From NCBI GenBank assembly GCA_001730085.1, contig MDLB01000108.1, forward strand, positions 25,295 through 89,294: 64,000 bases of DNA, in the 5' to 3' direction. A model generated the notes under the pieces. It made no database searches. It saw only the letters and a program-made list of their open reading frames with translations, and was not told the DNA's origin. Origin of the DNA: PVC group bacterium (ex Bugula neritina AB1) (GTDB lineage Bacteria > GCA-001730085). A program made the position numbers and the translations under genes. Below, piece after piece: positions 20,948 to 31,347 of this stretch; position 1 is the first letter of the stretch; every line of letters starts with the position of its first letter.

Positions 20948-21421
20948 ATGTCTAGACGTAGAGCGGTTGTTAAGAGAGAGGTTTTACCTGATCCCAAGTT
21001 TTGTAGTAAAAAAGTTTCTAAGTTCATAAACATGATTATGTTAAACGGCAAAAAGAGTTTGGCCGAAAAAATTGTTTATGCGGCGTTGGATATTTTGGAC
21101 GCTAAGGTTAAAGATGAAACACCATTGGAAGTTTTTGAAACTTCTTTGAAAAATGTTAGTCCTCAGTTGGAAGTGAAGTCTCGACGTGTAGGAGGGGCTA
21201 CATATCAAGTGCCTTGTGAAGTTATTCCACATAGGTCTTTGGGTTTAGCTATGAGGTGGATCATTTCTCACTCTCGCTCACGTGCAGGTCAGAATATGCA
21301 AGAAAAATTAGCAGCAGAATTACTAGATGCCTATAATGGCACGGGTGCTTCTATTAAAAAGAAAGATGACACACATAAGATGGCAGAAGCCAACAAAGCT
21401 TTCGCGCATTTTCGCTGGTAA
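20948..21421 (+). CDS. rpsG: 30S ribosomal protein S7
   Basis: S7 starts assembly of the small-subunit head and touches tRNA in the E site. The 157-residue protein begins [18 protein letters not shown] and contains [12 protein letters not shown] and RAMRW-like [12 protein letters not shown], with the ending KAFAHFRW. It is full length and lies between rpsL and fusA, the classical str order. The ATG has GGAGATTAGTCGT upstream. Confidence 0.97.
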   Translation: MSRRRAVVKREVLPDPKFCSKKVSKFINMIMLNGKKSLAEKIVYAALDILDAKVKDETPLEVFETSLKNVSPQLEVKSRRVGGATYQVPCEVIPHRSLGLAMRWIISHSRSRAGQNMQEKLAAELLDAYNGTGASIKKKDDTHKMAEANKAFAHFRW

Positions 21422-21454
21422 TTTTAAAACGGATACCAAGATGGAGAAAATTTT

Positions 21455-23527
21455 ATGAGTAGTGACTTAAAAAAAGTCAGAAACGTGGGTATTATGGCCC
21501 ATATTGACGCCGGAAAGACAACCACAACCGAAAGAATTTTATATTACACAGGTCGTTCTCACAAGATTGGTGAGGTTCATGATGGTAACGCCACAATGGA
21601 CTGGATGGAGCAAGAGCAAGAGAGAGGAATAACAATTACCTCTGCTGCGACAACTTGTTTTTGGGGAGATACTCGGATTAACATAATAGATACCCCTGGA
21701 CACGTTGACTTTACGGTTGAAGTTGAGAGATCCTTGAGGGTTTTAGATGGATCTGTTGCTGTTTTTTGTGCTGTTGGTGGTGTTGAGCCTCAGTCAGAAA
21801 CCGTTTGGAGACAAGCTGATCAGTATGGTGTTCCTAGGATAGCTTTTATCAATAAAATGGACCGTTCTGGAGCTGATTTTTTTAATGCGTTTAAAACAAT
21901 TCGTGAACGTTTAGGAGCTAATCCTGTAGCTATTCAGCTTCCAATAGGTGCCGAGAATGATTTTCAAGGAGTGATTGACTTAGTCGAGCAACAAGAAATC
22001 ATATATCAGGGGGATGATCTTGGTGCAACATTCGAAAAGAAAGATATTTCAGATGCTTATCTTGAGCAAGTCGAGAAGTATCGAGGGATAATGTTGGAAT
22101 CTTTGGCGGAAGAAGATGAAGACTTTATGGAAAAGTTTTTGGAAGGAGAAGAGTTATCTACTGCTTATATAAAAGAAACTATACGAAAACTTACTTTGGC
22201 CAATAAGATTAATCCTGTTCTTTGTGGTAGTGCCTTTAAGAACAAAGGTGTTCAAATGTTGCTTGATGCGGTTGTTGATTTTTTACCTTCACCTATTGAT
22301 ATTCCTGCGATAAAAGGTGTTGATGCGATGGATGCAGAGATTGAGATTGAAAGAAAACCCGATCCTAAAGAATCTTTTTCTGCTTTGGCTTTTAAAATCA
22401 TGACAGACCCTTATGTGGGACGTCTTATATTTATCCGTGTCTACTCAGGTGAATTGAAGTCAGGTTCTTATGTTTATAATTCTGTTTCAGGAACAAAAGA
22501 AAGAATCGGTCGTATTTTGGAAATGCATGCCAATAATCGTAATGAAATTGAAACAGTTTCTGCAGGAAATATTGCGGCGGTTGTTGGTTTGAAAAAGACC
22601 AAAACAGGAGACACTTTGTGTGATGAAGACTCTAAAGTGATTCTTGAATCTATGGACTTTCCTGAATCGGTTATTTCGATGGCTATTGAGCCTAAGACTA
22701 AGGCGGATAGGGATAAGCTTGCAGAGGCGATGCAGCGTTTAGCTGAAGAAGATCCTACGTTTAGAGTTTCTTCCGACCATGAAACAGGTCAGACGATTAT
22801 TTCAGGTATGGGAGAGTTACACTTAGAGGTTATTAAAGATAGGATGTTTCGCGAATTTAAAGTTGAAGCGAATGTTGGTAAACCTCAAGTTGCTTACAAG
22901 GAAACTATAACAAGTAAAGTTGATATTGAAGGTAAGCATATACAGCAAAGTGGTGGACGAGGTCAATACGGGCACGTTAAAATGATTGTCGAGCCTCAGG
23001 AAAGCGGTAAAGGTTTTGAATTTGAAAATAAAATCGTTGGTGGATCTATCCCTAAAGAATATATTCCTGCTGTGGAAAAAGGTATAGTTGGTGCTATGGA
23101 TAATGGGGTTTTAGCTGGTTATCCTGTCGTCGATGTTAAAGTGACTTTATATGATGGATCTTTTCACGATGTGGATTCTTCTGAAATGGCTTTTCAAATT
23201 GCTGGTTCTAAGGGATTTAAAGAGGCCTGTCGTAAAGCTAATCCTATTTTGCTGGAACCTATCATGAAAGTTGAAGTTGTAACTCCAGAAGAGTATATGG
23301 GAGATGTTATTGGAGACATGAACTCACGTAGAGGAAGAGTTGAATCTATGGAAGATAAAGGTGCTGCTAAATCTGTGAGAGCAGAAGTTCCTTTAGCGAG
23401 TATGTTTGGATATGCAACTTCATTAAGATCTTTGTCTTCTGGTAGAGCAAGTTTTTCAATGGAACCATACTGTTATCGTCAGGTGCCTAAAAACGTGCAA
23501 GAAGAAATAGTTTCTGCAGATTCTTGA
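21455..23527 (+). CDS. fusA: Elongation factor G
   Basis: This translocase GTPase moves tRNA and mRNA after peptide bond formation. The 690-residue protein shows [20 protein letters not shown] (G1), [33 protein letters not shown] and the domain IV/V motifs [11 protein letters not shown] and [11 protein letters not shown]-like [16 protein letters not shown]. It is a single complete copy of normal length. The tuf copy 2 downstream has its own promoter, so fusA may end a transcript or be read through. Confidence 0.97.
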   Translation: MSSDLKKVRNVGIMAHIDAGKTTTTERILYYTGRSHKIGEVHDGNATMDWMEQEQERGITITSAATTCFWGDTRINIIDTPGHVDFTVEVERSLRVLDGSVAVFCAVGGVEPQSETVWRQADQYGVPRIAFINKMDRSGADFFNAFKTIRERLGANPVAIQLPIGAENDFQGVIDLVEQQEIIYQGDDLGATFEKKDISDAYLEQVEKYRGIMLESLAEEDEDFMEKFLEGEELSTAYIKETIRKLTLANKINPVLCGSAFKNKGVQMLLDAVVDFLPSPIDIPAIKGVDAMDAEIEIERKPDPKESFSALAFKIMTDPYVGRLIFIRVYSGELKSGSYVYNSVSGTKERIGRILEMHANNRNEIETVSAGNIAAVVGLKKTKTGDTLCDEDSKVILESMDFPESVISMAIEPKTKADRDKLAEAMQRLAEEDPTFRVSSDHETGQTIISGMGELHLEVIKDRMFREFKVEANVGKPQVAYKETITSKVDIEGKHIQQSGGRGQYGHVKMIVEPQESGKGFEFENKIVGGSIPKEYIPAVEKGIVGAMDNGVLAGYPVVDVKVTLYDGSFHDVDSSEMAFQIAGSKGFKEACRKANPILLEPIMKVEVVTPEEYMGDVIGDMNSRRGRVESMEDKGAAKSVRAEVPLASMFGYATSLRSLSSGRASFSMEPYCYRQVPKNVQEEIVSADS

Positions 23528-23612
23528 TTTTAAATTTGTACTTTTTGCCGCCATTAGTGCTGCTTTTTTTGGTACAATAAGAAGTTAAAAAAAATATTCA
23601 GATGAAAAACAG

Positions 23613-23640
23613 TTGACATTTAAAAAGTTTTTGATATAAT
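23613..23640 (+). promoter_or_regulatory. Strong sigma-70-type promoter before tuf copy 2
   Basis: TTGACA at 23613-23618 and TATAAT at 23635-23640 are perfect consensus hexamers separated by 16 bases, in the 169-base gap between fusA and tuf. The start point would be near 23648, giving a 5' leader of about 50 bases with AAAGGAG before the GTG start. It probably gives extra transcription of tuf and the whole S10 cluster downstream. Confidence 0.8.
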
Positions 23641-23696
23641 TTTTTTTCTGTTTTTCTGTTTTTCGTTTGTGATCAATTTAAAGAAAGGAGCCAACT

Positions 23697-24890
23697 GTGG
23701 CAAAAGAAAAATTTGAACGTACTAAACCTCATGTGAATGTTGGGACTATAGGTCACGTTGATCACGGCAAGACAACTTTGACAGCAGCTTTAACAACTGT
23801 TTTAGGCAAAGAAGGTCTAGCGGAAACACGTTCCTTTGACTCTATAGATAATGCCCCAGAAGAACGAGAAAGAGGTATAACGATTGCTACAGCTCATGTT
23901 GAGTATGAAAGTTCCAATCGACATTATGCCCATGTAGACTGCCCAGGTCACGCTGATTATGTTAAAAATATGATCACAGGTGCAGCTCAGATGGATGGAG
24001 CGATTTTGGTTGTTTCAGCGGCTGACGGCCCAATGCCTCAAACAAGAGAGCATATATTATTGGCTGGACAGGTCGGTGTTCCTTATATCGTCGTTTTTAT
24101 GAATAAAGTAGATCAAGTTGACGATCCTGAACTATTGGACTTGGTTGAGTTAGAAATTAGAGAACTTTTGAGTAAATATAATTTTCCTGGAGATGACATT
24201 CCTGTTGTTCGTGGAAGTGCTTTAGGAGCTTTAAATAATTTGACAGATGCTGAAGCTACTAAGCCTATTTTAGAGTTGGTTGCAGCTATTGATGAATATG
24301 TTCCAACACCAGTTAGAGATATTGATAAACCTTCTCTTGTTTCAATAGAAGATGTTTTCTCTATAAGTGGTAGAGGAACTGTTGCTACTGGTCGTATTGA
24401 ACAAGGTGTTGTGAAAGTCGGTGACAGTGTTGAAATTGTTGGAATTAAAGAAGAAATTCAAAAAACAACAGTTACAGGTGTTGAGATGTTTCGCAAGGAA
24501 ATGGACCAGGGAGAAGCAGGTGATAATGTAGGCCTACTGCTAAGAGGTATTGAGAAGGATGATATCGAAAGAGGACAGGTTATTGCTGCTCCTGGATCAA
24601 TAACGCCTCATACCAAGTTTAAGGCAGAAGTTTATATTTTGAAAAAAGAAGAAGGTGGAAGACATACGCCTTTCTTTAAAGGGTATCGCCCACAGTTTTA
24701 TTTTAGAACGACAGATATTACTGGACAGGTTATTTTGCCAGAAGGTGTTGAAATGGTTATGCCTGGGGATAATATAAGTATTGAAGTTCATATTATAAAT
24801 CCCGTAGCGATGGAAAAAGAATTGCGCTTTGCTATTCGTGAAGGTGGACGAACAGTTGGGGCAGGGGTTATTTCGGAGATAATTGAGTAA
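23697..24890 (+). CDS. tuf: Elongation factor Tu, copy 2
   Basis: This is the second EF-Tu, 397 residues long, starting with GTG after AAAGGAGCCAACT. It has the same [20 protein letters not shown] and NKVD motifs as copy 1. About 15 residues differ, clustered at residues 9-75 and 185-240, while the remaining part including the whole of domain 3 is identical. It sits in the str-to-S10 junction, and its stop codon shares one base with the rpsJ start. The consensus promoter upstream suggests this is a highly expressed copy. Confidence 0.97.
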   Translation: MAKEKFERTKPHVNVGTIGHVDHGKTTLTAALTTVLGKEGLAETRSFDSIDNAPEERERGITIATAHVEYESSNRHYAHVDCPGHADYVKNMITGAAQMDGAILVVSAADGPMPQTREHILLAGQVGVPYIVVFMNKVDQVDDPELLDLVELEIRELLSKYNFPGDDIPVVRGSALGALNNLTDAEATKPILELVAAIDEYVPTPVRDIDKPSLVSIEDVFSISGRGTVATGRIEQGVVKVGDSVEIVGIKEEIQKTTVTGVEMFRKEMDQGEAGDNVGLLLRGIEKDDIERGQVIAAPGSITPHTKFKAEVYILKKEEGGRHTPFFKGYRPQFYFRTTDITGQVILPEGVEMVMPGDNISIEVHIINPVAMEKELRFAIREGGRTVGAGVISEIIE

Positions 24891-25195
24891 TGGCTGATAA
24901 AATTCGTATTCGCTTAAAAGGTTTTGATCATAAGTTGTTGGATCAATCTACTTCTGAAATTGTTGAGAGGGTTAAGACGAGTGGAGCAAAAATACTTGGC
25001 CCAGTTCCTCTTCCTGTGAAAAGGGAAAGATATTGTGTTTTAAGATCGCCTCACGTCCATAAAAAATCTCGTGAGATTTTTGAATTGAGGACGTACAAAA
25101 GATTACTTGATATTATAGCTCCAACATCTAAAACGATGGACTCTTTGATGAAATTAGATCTACCTGCTGGGGTAGATATTGAGATAAAAGTTTAA
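24890..25195 (+). CDS. rpsJ: 30S ribosomal protein S10
   Basis: S10 (NusE) is in the small-subunit head and, in other bacteria, binds the KOW domain of NusG to couple translation and transcription. The 101-residue protein contains [35 protein letters not shown] and [16 protein letters not shown]. Its ATG overlaps the tuf stop by one base (TAATG). In this genome the NusG partner domain lies behind a stop codon, so the coupling may be lost. Confidence 0.97.
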   Translation: MADKIRIRLKGFDHKLLDQSTSEIVERVKTSGAKILGPVPLPVKRERYCVLRSPHVHKKSREIFELRTYKRLLDIIAPTSKTMDSLMKLDLPAGVDIEIKV

Positions 25196-25214
25196 AAGAG
25201 AGGTTTCTTGAAAA

Positions 25215-25856
25215 ATGATCGGTGTTTGTGGAAAAAAACTTGGAATGACTCGACTCTATAATGCTTTGGGTGAAGTTCTTCCTGTTACAGTTGTTGAGGC
25301 TCTTTCGGGAGTTGTTATTCGCAAGAAATTTATCGATAAAGATGGATATGACGCGGTACAGGTAGGTTATGGTGATAAAAAAAAGAGCAATTTGAATAAA
25401 CCTGATAAAGGTTATTTCGCTAAGCAAAATTTAAAGCCAAAAGATCTTTTGAGAGAGTTTAAAGTTGACAACATTGATGAGTTTGAGGTTGGACAGGTTC
25501 TTGATACTAAAGATTTATTTTCTACTGGTTCTTTTGTAGATGTTACAGGAACGAGTAAGGGTAAAGGATTTGCAGGTGTTATAAAAAGGCACGGGTTCTC
25601 TCGTGGGCCAGAAACACATGGAAGTCGTCACCATAGAGAGCCTGGTTCGGTTGGGAGTACTGGTCCTTCTAGAGTTTTTAAAGGTAAGAAGTTGCCTGGA
25701 AGAAAAGGGAATAAAGCTGTTACGGTTCAAAATTTAAAAGTAGTTAAAGTTGATCCTCAAGCACAGTTGATTTATCTTGTGGGTGCTGTTCCTGGTAATC
25801 GTTTTGGCTGGGTAACTATAAAACCTGCGGTAAAAAAACAAAAAGATGTGGAGTAA
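25215..25856 (+). CDS. rplC: 50S ribosomal protein L3
   Basis: L3 is an early assembly protein near the peptidyl transferase centre. The 213-residue protein starts MIGVCGKKLGMTRLY and has the conserved loop HGFSRGPETHGSRHHREPGS, followed by GSTGPSRVFKGKKLPGR. The glutamine usually methylated in E. coli L3 is not evident in that loop. It is the second gene of the S10 operon and has AGAGG upstream. Confidence 0.96.
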   Translation: MIGVCGKKLGMTRLYNALGEVLPVTVVEALSGVVIRKKFIDKDGYDAVQVGYGDKKKSNLNKPDKGYFAKQNLKPKDLLREFKVDNIDEFEVGQVLDTKDLFSTGSFVDVTGTSKGKGFAGVIKRHGFSRGPETHGSRHHREPGSVGSTGPSRVFKGKKLPGRKGNKAVTVQNLKVVKVDPQAQLIYLVGAVPGNRFGWVTIKPAVKKQKDVE

Positions 25857-25862
25857 ATTTAA

Positions 25863-26495
25863 ATGAGTGTTGTGACAGTCATAGATCAAAAGGGCGAAAA
25901 AGTTAAAGAGATAACATTTTCTCTTCTCGAAGGTGAAGTTCGGAAGTCTCTTGTTCATGAATGTATAAGATATTACCGCGCTGCACAAAGGCAGGGAAAT
26001 GCTTGTACAAAAACTAGAGGTGAAGTCACAGGTAGTGGAGCAAAGCCTTGGAAACAAAAAGGATCAGGTCAGGCTCGTGCAGGGACAAAAAAAAGTCCTA
26101 TATGGAGAGGTGGAGGGGTTGTTTTTGGACCTAAGCCTCGCTCTTATAGATTTGCCATGCCTAAGAAAAAGAGAAAACTAGCTCTTTTATCTCTGCTAAG
26201 ATCTCGTTATCAAGAGGAATCTTTGCTTGTGATTGATGAATTAAAGTTTGAGTCGGTTGCTACGAAGAATGTTCAAGCAACATTGAACGACCTAAAACTT
26301 TCGTCACATGTTTTATTTGTTACATCTGGGAAAGACGAAAACTTTTTGAAAATGACATCCAACTTAGAGAATATTGGAGTTAAAGAGAGCGCCATTGTTA
26401 ATGCTTTTGATGTGATCAAATATAAAAATATTGTTTGCACAGAAAAGGCTTTTCAAGATTTAGAAAATCGTTTGCAAAATAAGGAAGCAGTATAG
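25863..26495 (+). CDS. rplD: 50S ribosomal protein L4
   Basis: L4 lines the peptide exit tunnel with its extended loop and in some bacteria controls the S10 operon. The 210-residue protein has the loop with TRGEVTGSGAKPWKQKGSGQ and ARAGTKKSPIWRGGGVVFGP, then the globular C-terminal part. It starts 6 bases after rplC and its stop codon overlaps the GTG of rplW by one base. Confidence 0.96.
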   Translation: MSVVTVIDQKGEKVKEITFSLLEGEVRKSLVHECIRYYRAAQRQGNACTKTRGEVTGSGAKPWKQKGSGQARAGTKKSPIWRGGGVVFGPKPRSYRFAMPKKKRKLALLSLLRSRYQEESLLVIDELKFESVATKNVQATLNDLKLSSHVLFVTSGKDENFLKMTSNLENIGVKESAIVNAFDVIKYKNIVCTEKAFQDLENRLQNKEAV

Positions 26496-26773
26496 TGAGT
26501 TCGTATCATGATCTTGTTTTATATCCACATTTAACAGAAAAATCGGCAAAAATGAGTGATGAGAATAAATATGCTTTTGTTGTTTCTATGGATGCGAATA
26601 AAATTGAAATAGCTAAGGCGATAGAAAGTATTTATAACGTTAAAGTTCTTAAGGTCAACACTTTGAAAATCAAATCTAAGAAAAAACGTGTCCGTTACTT
26701 TCTTGGTAAAACAGTAGAGAGAAAGAAAGCTATTGTAAAATTGGACAAGGGTTCTACCATAGACCTTATTTAG
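26495..26773 (+). CDS. rplW: 50S ribosomal protein L23
   Basis: L23 sits at the tunnel exit and docks SRP and trigger factor. The 92-residue protein starts with GTG sharing one base with the rplD stop, reads SSYHDLVLYPHLTEKSAKM, and has the conserved NKYAFVVSMDANKIEIAKAI. The size is normal. It belongs to the S10 operon and is followed after 30 bases by rplB. Confidence 0.95.
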   Translation: MSSYHDLVLYPHLTEKSAKMSDENKYAFVVSMDANKIEIAKAIESIYNVKVLKVNTLKIKSKKKRVRYFLGKTVERKKAIVKLDKGSTIDLI

Positions 26774-26803
26774 ACTTTTGATTGAGTATGAGGAATAGTA
26801 AGA

Positions 26804-27625
26804 ATGGGAATAAGAAATTATAAAGCGATTACGCCAGGGACACGTCATAGGTCTGTTTCAACTTTTGACGAAATAACAACCTCTTCTCCTGAAAAATCTC
26901 TTCTAAAACCTATAAAGAAAAAAGCAGGAAGAAATAATGATGGAAGAGTTACGGTAAGACGTAGAGGTGGTGGACACAAACGTCGCTATAGACAGATAGA
27001 TTTTAAAAGAAATAAATATGATATTCCTGCTGTTGTTGAAAGTATTGAATATGATCCTAACCGTACGGCGAATATAGCTCTTTTGCTTTATAAAGATGGA
27101 GAGAGACGGTATATTTTAGCTACGGATGGTATGTCTGTTGGGGATACAGTGGTTTCAGGACCAGCTGTTGATTTTGCAGAAGGAAATAGTTTGCCTTTAA
27201 AGTCTATGCCTTTGGGTGTTATGGTTCATAATATTGAGTTAAAACCAGGAAAAGGTGGGTCGATGGTTCGCTCAGCTGGTGCTGCTGCGCAATTGATGTC
27301 CCAAGAAGGGGCTTATGTTTTACTTAAAATGCCTTCTTCTGAAATGAGACAAGTTTTAGGTGACTGTTATGGAACTATTGGTCAGGTTGGAAATAAAGAC
27401 CATGGTAACATTTCCTTAGGAAAAGCTGGTGCTAGCCGTTGGAGAGGTCGTCGTCCTAAAGTTAGAGGTGTTGCTATGAACCCTGTTGATCACCCTCATG
27501 GTGGTGGGGAAGGTAGAACCAGTGGAGGCCGCCATCCAGTTTCTCCTACAGGGGTTAAAGCTAAAGGGTTTAAAACTCGAAAAAAGAAAAAAAAGAGTGA
27601 TAAATTTATTGTTAAAAAACGTTAA
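26804..27625 (+). CDS. rplB: 50S ribosomal protein L2
   Basis: L2 is needed for subunit joining and peptidyl transfer. The 273-residue protein shows [34 protein letters not shown] and the active C-terminal motif [20 protein letters not shown] with the conserved His residues. The ending is lysine-rich ([17 protein letters not shown]). It is complete and in the usual place between rplW and rpsS. Confidence 0.97.
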   Translation: MGIRNYKAITPGTRHRSVSTFDEITTSSPEKSLLKPIKKKAGRNNDGRVTVRRRGGGHKRRYRQIDFKRNKYDIPAVVESIEYDPNRTANIALLLYKDGERRYILATDGMSVGDTVVSGPAVDFAEGNSLPLKSMPLGVMVHNIELKPGKGGSMVRSAGAAAQLMSQEGAYVLLKMPSSEMRQVLGDCYGTIGQVGNKDHGNISLGKAGASRWRGRRPKVRGVAMNPVDHPHGGGEGRTSGGRHPVSPTGVKAKGFKTRKKKKKSDKFIVKKR

Positions 27626-27645
27626 AGTTAATTAGGAGATATGAA

Positions 27646-27915
27646 ATGCCTCGTTCTTTAAAAAAAGGACCTTTTGTCGATGAGCATTTGTTAAAAAAAG
27701 TAAACGCTTTGGAAGAAAAGAAAGAAAAAAAGGTTGTTAAGACCTGGTCTCGTCGTTCAACTATTATTCCCAAGTTTATTGGCCATACTTTTGCTGTACA
27801 CAATGGGAAGGTTTTTCATTCGGTTTTTGTTACAGAAAGCATGGTGGGACATAAGTTGGGTGAATTTTCTCCCACGCGGACTTTTCGTAAGCATAGTTCT
27901 AAAGGGAATAAATAG
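27646..27915 (+). CDS. rpsS: 30S ribosomal protein S19
   Basis: S19 forms a complex with S13 in the small-subunit head. The 89-residue protein starts [19 protein letters not shown] and contains [20 protein letters not shown] and [26 protein letters not shown] lies before the ATG. It is normal in length, and the following rplV begins 13 bases after its stop. Confidence 0.96.
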   Translation: MPRSLKKGPFVDEHLLKKVNALEEKKEKKVVKTWSRRSTIIPKFIGHTFAVHNGKVFHSVFVTESMVGHKLGEFSPTRTFRKHSSKGNK

Positions 27916-27928
27916 GAGATTCTTTGAG

Positions 27929-28288
27929 ATGTTACATGTCGCTACAGCTAAGGCAAAACATTTAAAAATAACAGCAAGAAAGTTACGCTTGGTAGCTGAC
28001 CTTATCAGAGGTCGTAGTGTTAATGAGGCTTTAAGATTGCTTTTTGTAAGCACTAAAAAAGCTTCAGATATTGTGGAAACAACCTTGAAAAATGCTGTTG
28101 TGAATGTTTCTCATACTGAAAAAGGTAAAAATTTAGATATTGATGATCTCTATGTTTCCGAAGTTTTGGTTGATGAAGGTGCCACAATGAAACGTTGGAC
28201 ACCCAGAGCTATGGGTAGGGCTTCTCGTATTTTAAAAAGGACAAGTCATATCAAAATTTCACTTGGATTTAAAGAAGGGCTAAAATAA
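27929..28288 (+). CDS. rplV: 50S ribosomal protein L22
   Basis: L22 lines the exit tunnel; its beta-hairpin loop is a macrolide-resistance site. The 119-residue protein reads HVATAKAKHLKITARKLRLV and holds the conserved KRWTPRAMGRASRILKRTSH. I placed the start at the ATG at 27929, after AGGAG at 27914-27918, because the frame open further upstream overlaps rpsS and is not conserved. It lies 1 base before rpsC. Confidence 0.94.
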   Translation: MLHVATAKAKHLKITARKLRLVADLIRGRSVNEALRLLFVSTKKASDIVETTLKNAVVNVSHTEKGKNLDIDDLYVSEVLVDEGATMKRWTPRAMGRASRILKRTSHIKISLGFKEGLK

Positions 28289-28289
28289 G

Positions 28290-28955
28290 ATGGGGCAAAA
28301 AACACACCCGGTGGGTTTTCGTTTAGGTATTTTTAAGACATGGCAATCGAGATGGTTTGCTCAAAAAAAAGAGTATGCCAAATATTTGCATCAAGATTTA
28401 AATCTAAGACAATTTATAAAAAAGAGACTTTCTTTTGCGGGGATATCTTCTGTTAAGTTTGAACGTGCAGGGGAAAAGCTTACTGTAAAAATCAATGCAT
28501 CTCGTCCTGGAGTAGTGATAGGTCGTAAAGGTGTAGAAGTTGATAATTTAAAAGTTCAAATCGAGAAGATGACAAAATGTCGTGTTGTCATAGATATCAA
28601 CGAGGTTAGAAACCCTGAAAAAGATGCACAATTAGTTGCAGAAAGCATAGCTTTGCAATTTGAAAAAAGGGCTTCTTTTCGTCGTGTGATGAAAAAAGCT
28701 ATTTCGTCTGCTTTAGCAGCTGGAGTCGAAGGTATAAAACTTGAGGTTTCTGGTAGATTAGGTGGAGCTGAGATGGCTAGAAGAGAAGGTTATAAGGAAG
28801 GTAAAATCCCTTTGCATACTTTACGTGCTGATATTGATTATGGATTTGCACAAGCCTATACCACCTACGGTGTTATTGGAGTTAAAGTTTGGATATATAA
28901 AGGTGAAATTTTGAGATCATCTCCCCTTGAAGGGAAAGATAATCGTTCAAAGTAA
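28290..28955 (+). CDS. rpsC: 30S ribosomal protein S3
   Basis: S3 is at the mRNA entry channel and has helicase activity with S4. The 221-residue protein begins MGQKTHPVGFRLGIFKTWQS, has the KH domain motif SRPGVVIGRKGVEVDNL, and ends in the C-terminal domain with GRLGGAEMARREGYKEGKIP and TYGVIGVKVWIYKGE. It is standard in length and context (rplV-rpsC-rplP). Confidence 0.97.
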   Translation: MGQKTHPVGFRLGIFKTWQSRWFAQKKEYAKYLHQDLNLRQFIKKRLSFAGISSVKFERAGEKLTVKINASRPGVVIGRKGVEVDNLKVQIEKMTKCRVVIDINEVRNPEKDAQLVAESIALQFEKRASFRRVMKKAISSALAAGVEGIKLEVSGRLGGAEMARREGYKEGKIPLHTLRADIDYGFAQAYTTYGVIGVKVWIYKGEILRSSPLEGKDNRSK

Positions 28956-28967
28956 GGAGATTGTTTT

Positions 28968-29381
28968 ATGGCAATGATGCCAAAAAAAATAAAATATCGT
29001 AAATCTCATCGTGGTCGTATGCGAGGTTTGGCCACTTCTGGAGCGAAATTAAGTTTTGGCAGATTTGGATTGCAGACTTTAGAATGCGCTTGGATAACAG
29101 CTCGTCAAATTGAAGCAGCTCGTGTCGCAATTAACAGGCATGTTCGAAGAGGTGGAAAAATGTGGATAAGACTTTTTCCAGATAAGCCGATATCTAAAAA
29201 ACCTGCGGAAACAAGAATGGGAAAAGGTAAGGGAGATACTGAGTTCTGGGTTGCTGTTGTAAAACCAGGACGTATCATGTTTGAACTTGATGGGGTTCCT
29301 GAGCAGTTGGCTCGAGAAGCCTTAAGACTGGCAGCTTATAAATTGCCTGTTAAATCAAAATTTGTTTCCCGTACATACTAA
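28968..29381 (+). CDS. rplP: 50S ribosomal protein L16
   Basis: L16 contacts the A-site tRNA elbow. The 137-residue protein has [18 protein letters not shown] near its start, then [20 protein letters not shown] and [34 protein letters not shown] precedes the ATG at 28968. The family often starts at the later MMPKK, so the first two residues are uncertain. It is followed by rpmC. Confidence 0.96.
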   Translation: MAMMPKKIKYRKSHRGRMRGLATSGAKLSFGRFGLQTLECAWITARQIEAARVAINRHVRRGGKMWIRLFPDKPISKKPAETRMGKGKGDTEFWVAVVKPGRIMFELDGVPEQLAREALRLAAYKLPVKSKFVSRTY

Positions 29382-29405
29382 TTAGTATCGGAAGAGGTGG
29401 TAAAA

Positions 29406-29609
29406 GTGAAAGTTTCTGAAATAAAAGAATTAAACTGCGAAGAGCTAAAACAAAAAGAGTCGGAGATCCGAGAAAATTTGTTTTATTTAAGAATGCAAAA
29501 AAGGCTGGGAAAATTAGACAAACCTTCGCAGCTTAAAATATTGCGGAAAGATTTAGCTCGAGTTAAAACAGTACATGAAAGTAAGCTTCGAGGAGAGCGT
29601 GGATTATGA
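29406..29609 (+). CDS. rpmC: 50S ribosomal protein L29
   Basis: This small two-helix protein near the tunnel exit has 67 residues: a helix around ELNCEELKQKESEIRENLFY, then LRMQKRLGKLDKPSQLKILR. I prefer the GTG at 29406, about 8 bases after GAAGAGG, over the GTG at 29397, which overlaps that site and would add three residues. Its stop overlaps the rpsQ start by 4 bases (ATGA). Confidence 0.9.
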   Translation: MKVSEIKELNCEELKQKESEIRENLFYLRMQKRLGKLDKPSQLKILRKDLARVKTVHESKLRGERGL

Positions 29610-29875
29610 AAGAATCTCATCGTAAAGAGCGTTTAGGGGTTGTTATTGGCGACAAAATGGATAAAACTATAGTCGTAAAGTCAACAAGACGCAAAAGACA
29701 CCCTGTTTATGGCAAAGTTATTAATCAGTCTCGTCATTTTTATGTTCATGACGATCAAAATCAAGCTCGGGTTGGAGACAAAGTTAAGATTCTAGAAACA
29801 CGTCCTTTAAGCAAATTGAAGAGATGGAGATTGATTGAAATTTTTGATAAGTCTGTAGGAAGTGAAACAAAATGA
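29606..29875 (+). CDS. rpsQ: 30S ribosomal protein S17
   Basis: This OB-fold protein binds the 5' domain of 16S rRNA. The 89 residues include [20 protein letters not shown] and the conserved [20 protein letters not shown] motif. It overlaps rpmC by 4 bases and rplN by 4 bases, so the three genes are translationally coupled. No anomaly was seen. Confidence 0.95.
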   Translation: MKESHRKERLGVVIGDKMDKTIVVKSTRRKRHPVYGKVINQSRHFYVHDDQNQARVGDKVKILETRPLSKLKRWRLIEIFDKSVGSETK

Positions 29876-30240
29876 TACAAGCGGAGAGTCGATTAAAGGT
29901 TGCCGATAACACAGGCGCCAAAGAGGTTTTGTGCATAAAGGTTTTGGGAGGATCTCGTCGTAGATATGCTCGTGTTGGAGATATCATAGTTGTGACGGTT
30001 AAGCATGCCGATCCAGGTGGATCTGTAAAGAAGGGGGACGTTTGTAAAGCTGTTGTTGTTAGGACAAGAAAATCTATTTGTCGTAAAGATGGCTCCTTTC
30101 TTCGTTTCGATGGGAATGCGGTTGTTATTATAGATGATCAAAAAAACCCAAAAGGTACAAGAATATTTGGACCAATTGCTCGTGAGTTAAGGGATTTAGA
30201 CTTTGTAAAAATTGTTTCATTGGCTCCGGAGGTTATTTAA
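29872..30240 (+). CDS. rplN: 50S ribosomal protein L14
   Basis: L14 lies at the subunit interface and binds the silencing factor RsfS in other bacteria. The 122-residue protein reads [20 protein letters not shown] and [20 protein letters not shown], and ends [12 protein letters not shown]. The length is exactly the family norm. It opens the spc operon part and overlaps rpsQ by 4 bases. Confidence 0.97.
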   Translation: MIQAESRLKVADNTGAKEVLCIKVLGGSRRRYARVGDIIVVTVKHADPGGSVKKGDVCKAVVVRTRKSICRKDGSFLRFDGNAVVIIDDQKNPKGTRIFGPIARELRDLDFVKIVSLAPEVI

Positions 30241-30243
30241 ATT

Positions 30244-30570
30244 ATGTCTGCTAAAACAAAAATGCGTATAAAAAAAAATGACAAGGTGATTGTTGTTACT
30301 GGTAAGGATAAAGGCAAAGTTGCGGAAGTTACAAAAGTTATCCCGCAAAAGAATAGAGTTATAGTTGCCGGTATCAATATGGTCTCTAAGCACCAACGTC
30401 CGAATGCTCAAAATCAAAAAGGTTCGATTATTCGAAAAGAGGCTTCTCTAGATTATTCCAACGTTATGATTTACTCTGAAAAAGAGAGTAAAGGAGTTCG
30501 CTTGGGGATAAAGGAGAAAAAGGACAAAAAAGTTGTGCGAGTATGTCGCAAAACAGGTGAAGAATTTTAA
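30244..30570 (+). CDS. rplX: 50S ribosomal protein L24
   Basis: This KOW-domain assembly initiator has 108 residues: RIKKNDKVIVVTGKDKGKVA (the KOW motif), VAGINMVSKHQRPN and a basic tail. It starts 3 bases after rplN. The length is normal for the family. There is nothing unusual in the sequence. Confidence 0.95.
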   Translation: MSAKTKMRIKKNDKVIVVTGKDKGKVAEVTKVIPQKNRVIVAGINMVSKHQRPNAQNQKGSIIRKEASLDYSNVMIYSEKESKGVRLGIKEKKDKKVVRVCRKTGEEF

Positions 30571-30585
30571 GGATAGCTATTTATC

Positions 30586-31128
30586 ATGAATCGTTTATTT
30601 GAAAAATATAAAAATGAAGCAAAGCCTTTATTAATGAAAAAATTTTCCTTAAAAAATGTGATGCAGGTTCCTCGTTTTAATAAGATTGTTATTAATATGG
30701 GAGTTGGGATTGCTTCTCAGGATCCTAAGTACTTGGAACTTGCTTTGAAGGATTTAGAATTAATTGCTGGTCAAAGGCCTGTAGCTACCTTAGCTAAAAA
30801 AGCTGAAGCGAGTTTTAAAATCCGTGAAGGTATGAAGATAGGTGCGAAAGTAACTTTGCGAGACCAACGCATGTATGCTTTTTTTGACAAGTTGGTTAAT
30901 GTTGCGATACCTAGGATTAGAGACTTTCGAGGCCTTAATCCTAATTCTTTTGATCAACAAGGGAATTATTCTATGGGTTTAAAAGAGCAAGTTATTTTTC
31001 CAGAAATAAATCCCGATGCGGTTAAACATTTTCAAGGAATGGACATCACCATAGGAATTCACTGTCATGCTGTTGAGCATGCACGTGAACTTTTAAAAAT
31101 CATGGGTGTTCCTTTGAAAGATAAATAG
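30586..31128 (+). CDS. rplE: 50S ribosomal protein L5
   Basis: L5 binds 5S rRNA and contacts the P-site tRNA. The 180-residue protein has [20 protein letters not shown], then [20 protein letters not shown] and [20 protein letters not shown], with [20 protein letters not shown]. It is complete and is followed by zinc-type rpsN. Confidence 0.97.
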   Translation: MNRLFEKYKNEAKPLLMKKFSLKNVMQVPRFNKIVINMGVGIASQDPKYLELALKDLELIAGQRPVATLAKKAEASFKIREGMKIGAKVTLRDQRMYAFFDKLVNVAIPRIRDFRGLNPNSFDQQGNYSMGLKEQVIFPEINPDAVKHFQGMDITIGIHCHAVEHARELLKIMGVPLKDK

Positions 31129-31141
31129 AGAGGAAATTGAT

Positions 31142-31327
31142 GTGGCCAAAGAATGTTTGATTCATAAGCAAAGGCGTCAGCCTAAATTTGCTGTTAGAGG
31201 ATATACTCGTTGTCAACAGTGTGGACGTCCTAAAGGGGTTTATAAAAGATTTCACTTGTGTCGAATTTGTTTAAGAAAACTTGCTTTGCAAGGTGAAATT
31301 CCTGGATTGGTTAAAGCGAGTTTGTAA
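31142..31327 (+). CDS. rpsN: 30S ribosomal protein S14, zinc-binding type
   Basis: S14 is in the small-subunit head. The 61-residue form has Cys24, Cys27, Cys40 and Cys43 ([20 protein letters not shown]) for one zinc ion, unlike the roughly 100-residue zinc-free form of most Proteobacteria. The GTG start lies after GAGAGGAAATTGAT. This type, with zinc-type L33, L36 and S4, helps place the organism outside typical Proteobacteria and implies a substantial zinc need for ribosomes. Confidence 0.95.
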   Translation: MAKECLIHKQRRQPKFAVRGYTRCQQCGRPKGVYKRFHLCRICLRKLALQGEIPGLVKASL

Positions 31328-31347
31328 GTTGTTGGAGATAATTAAAG

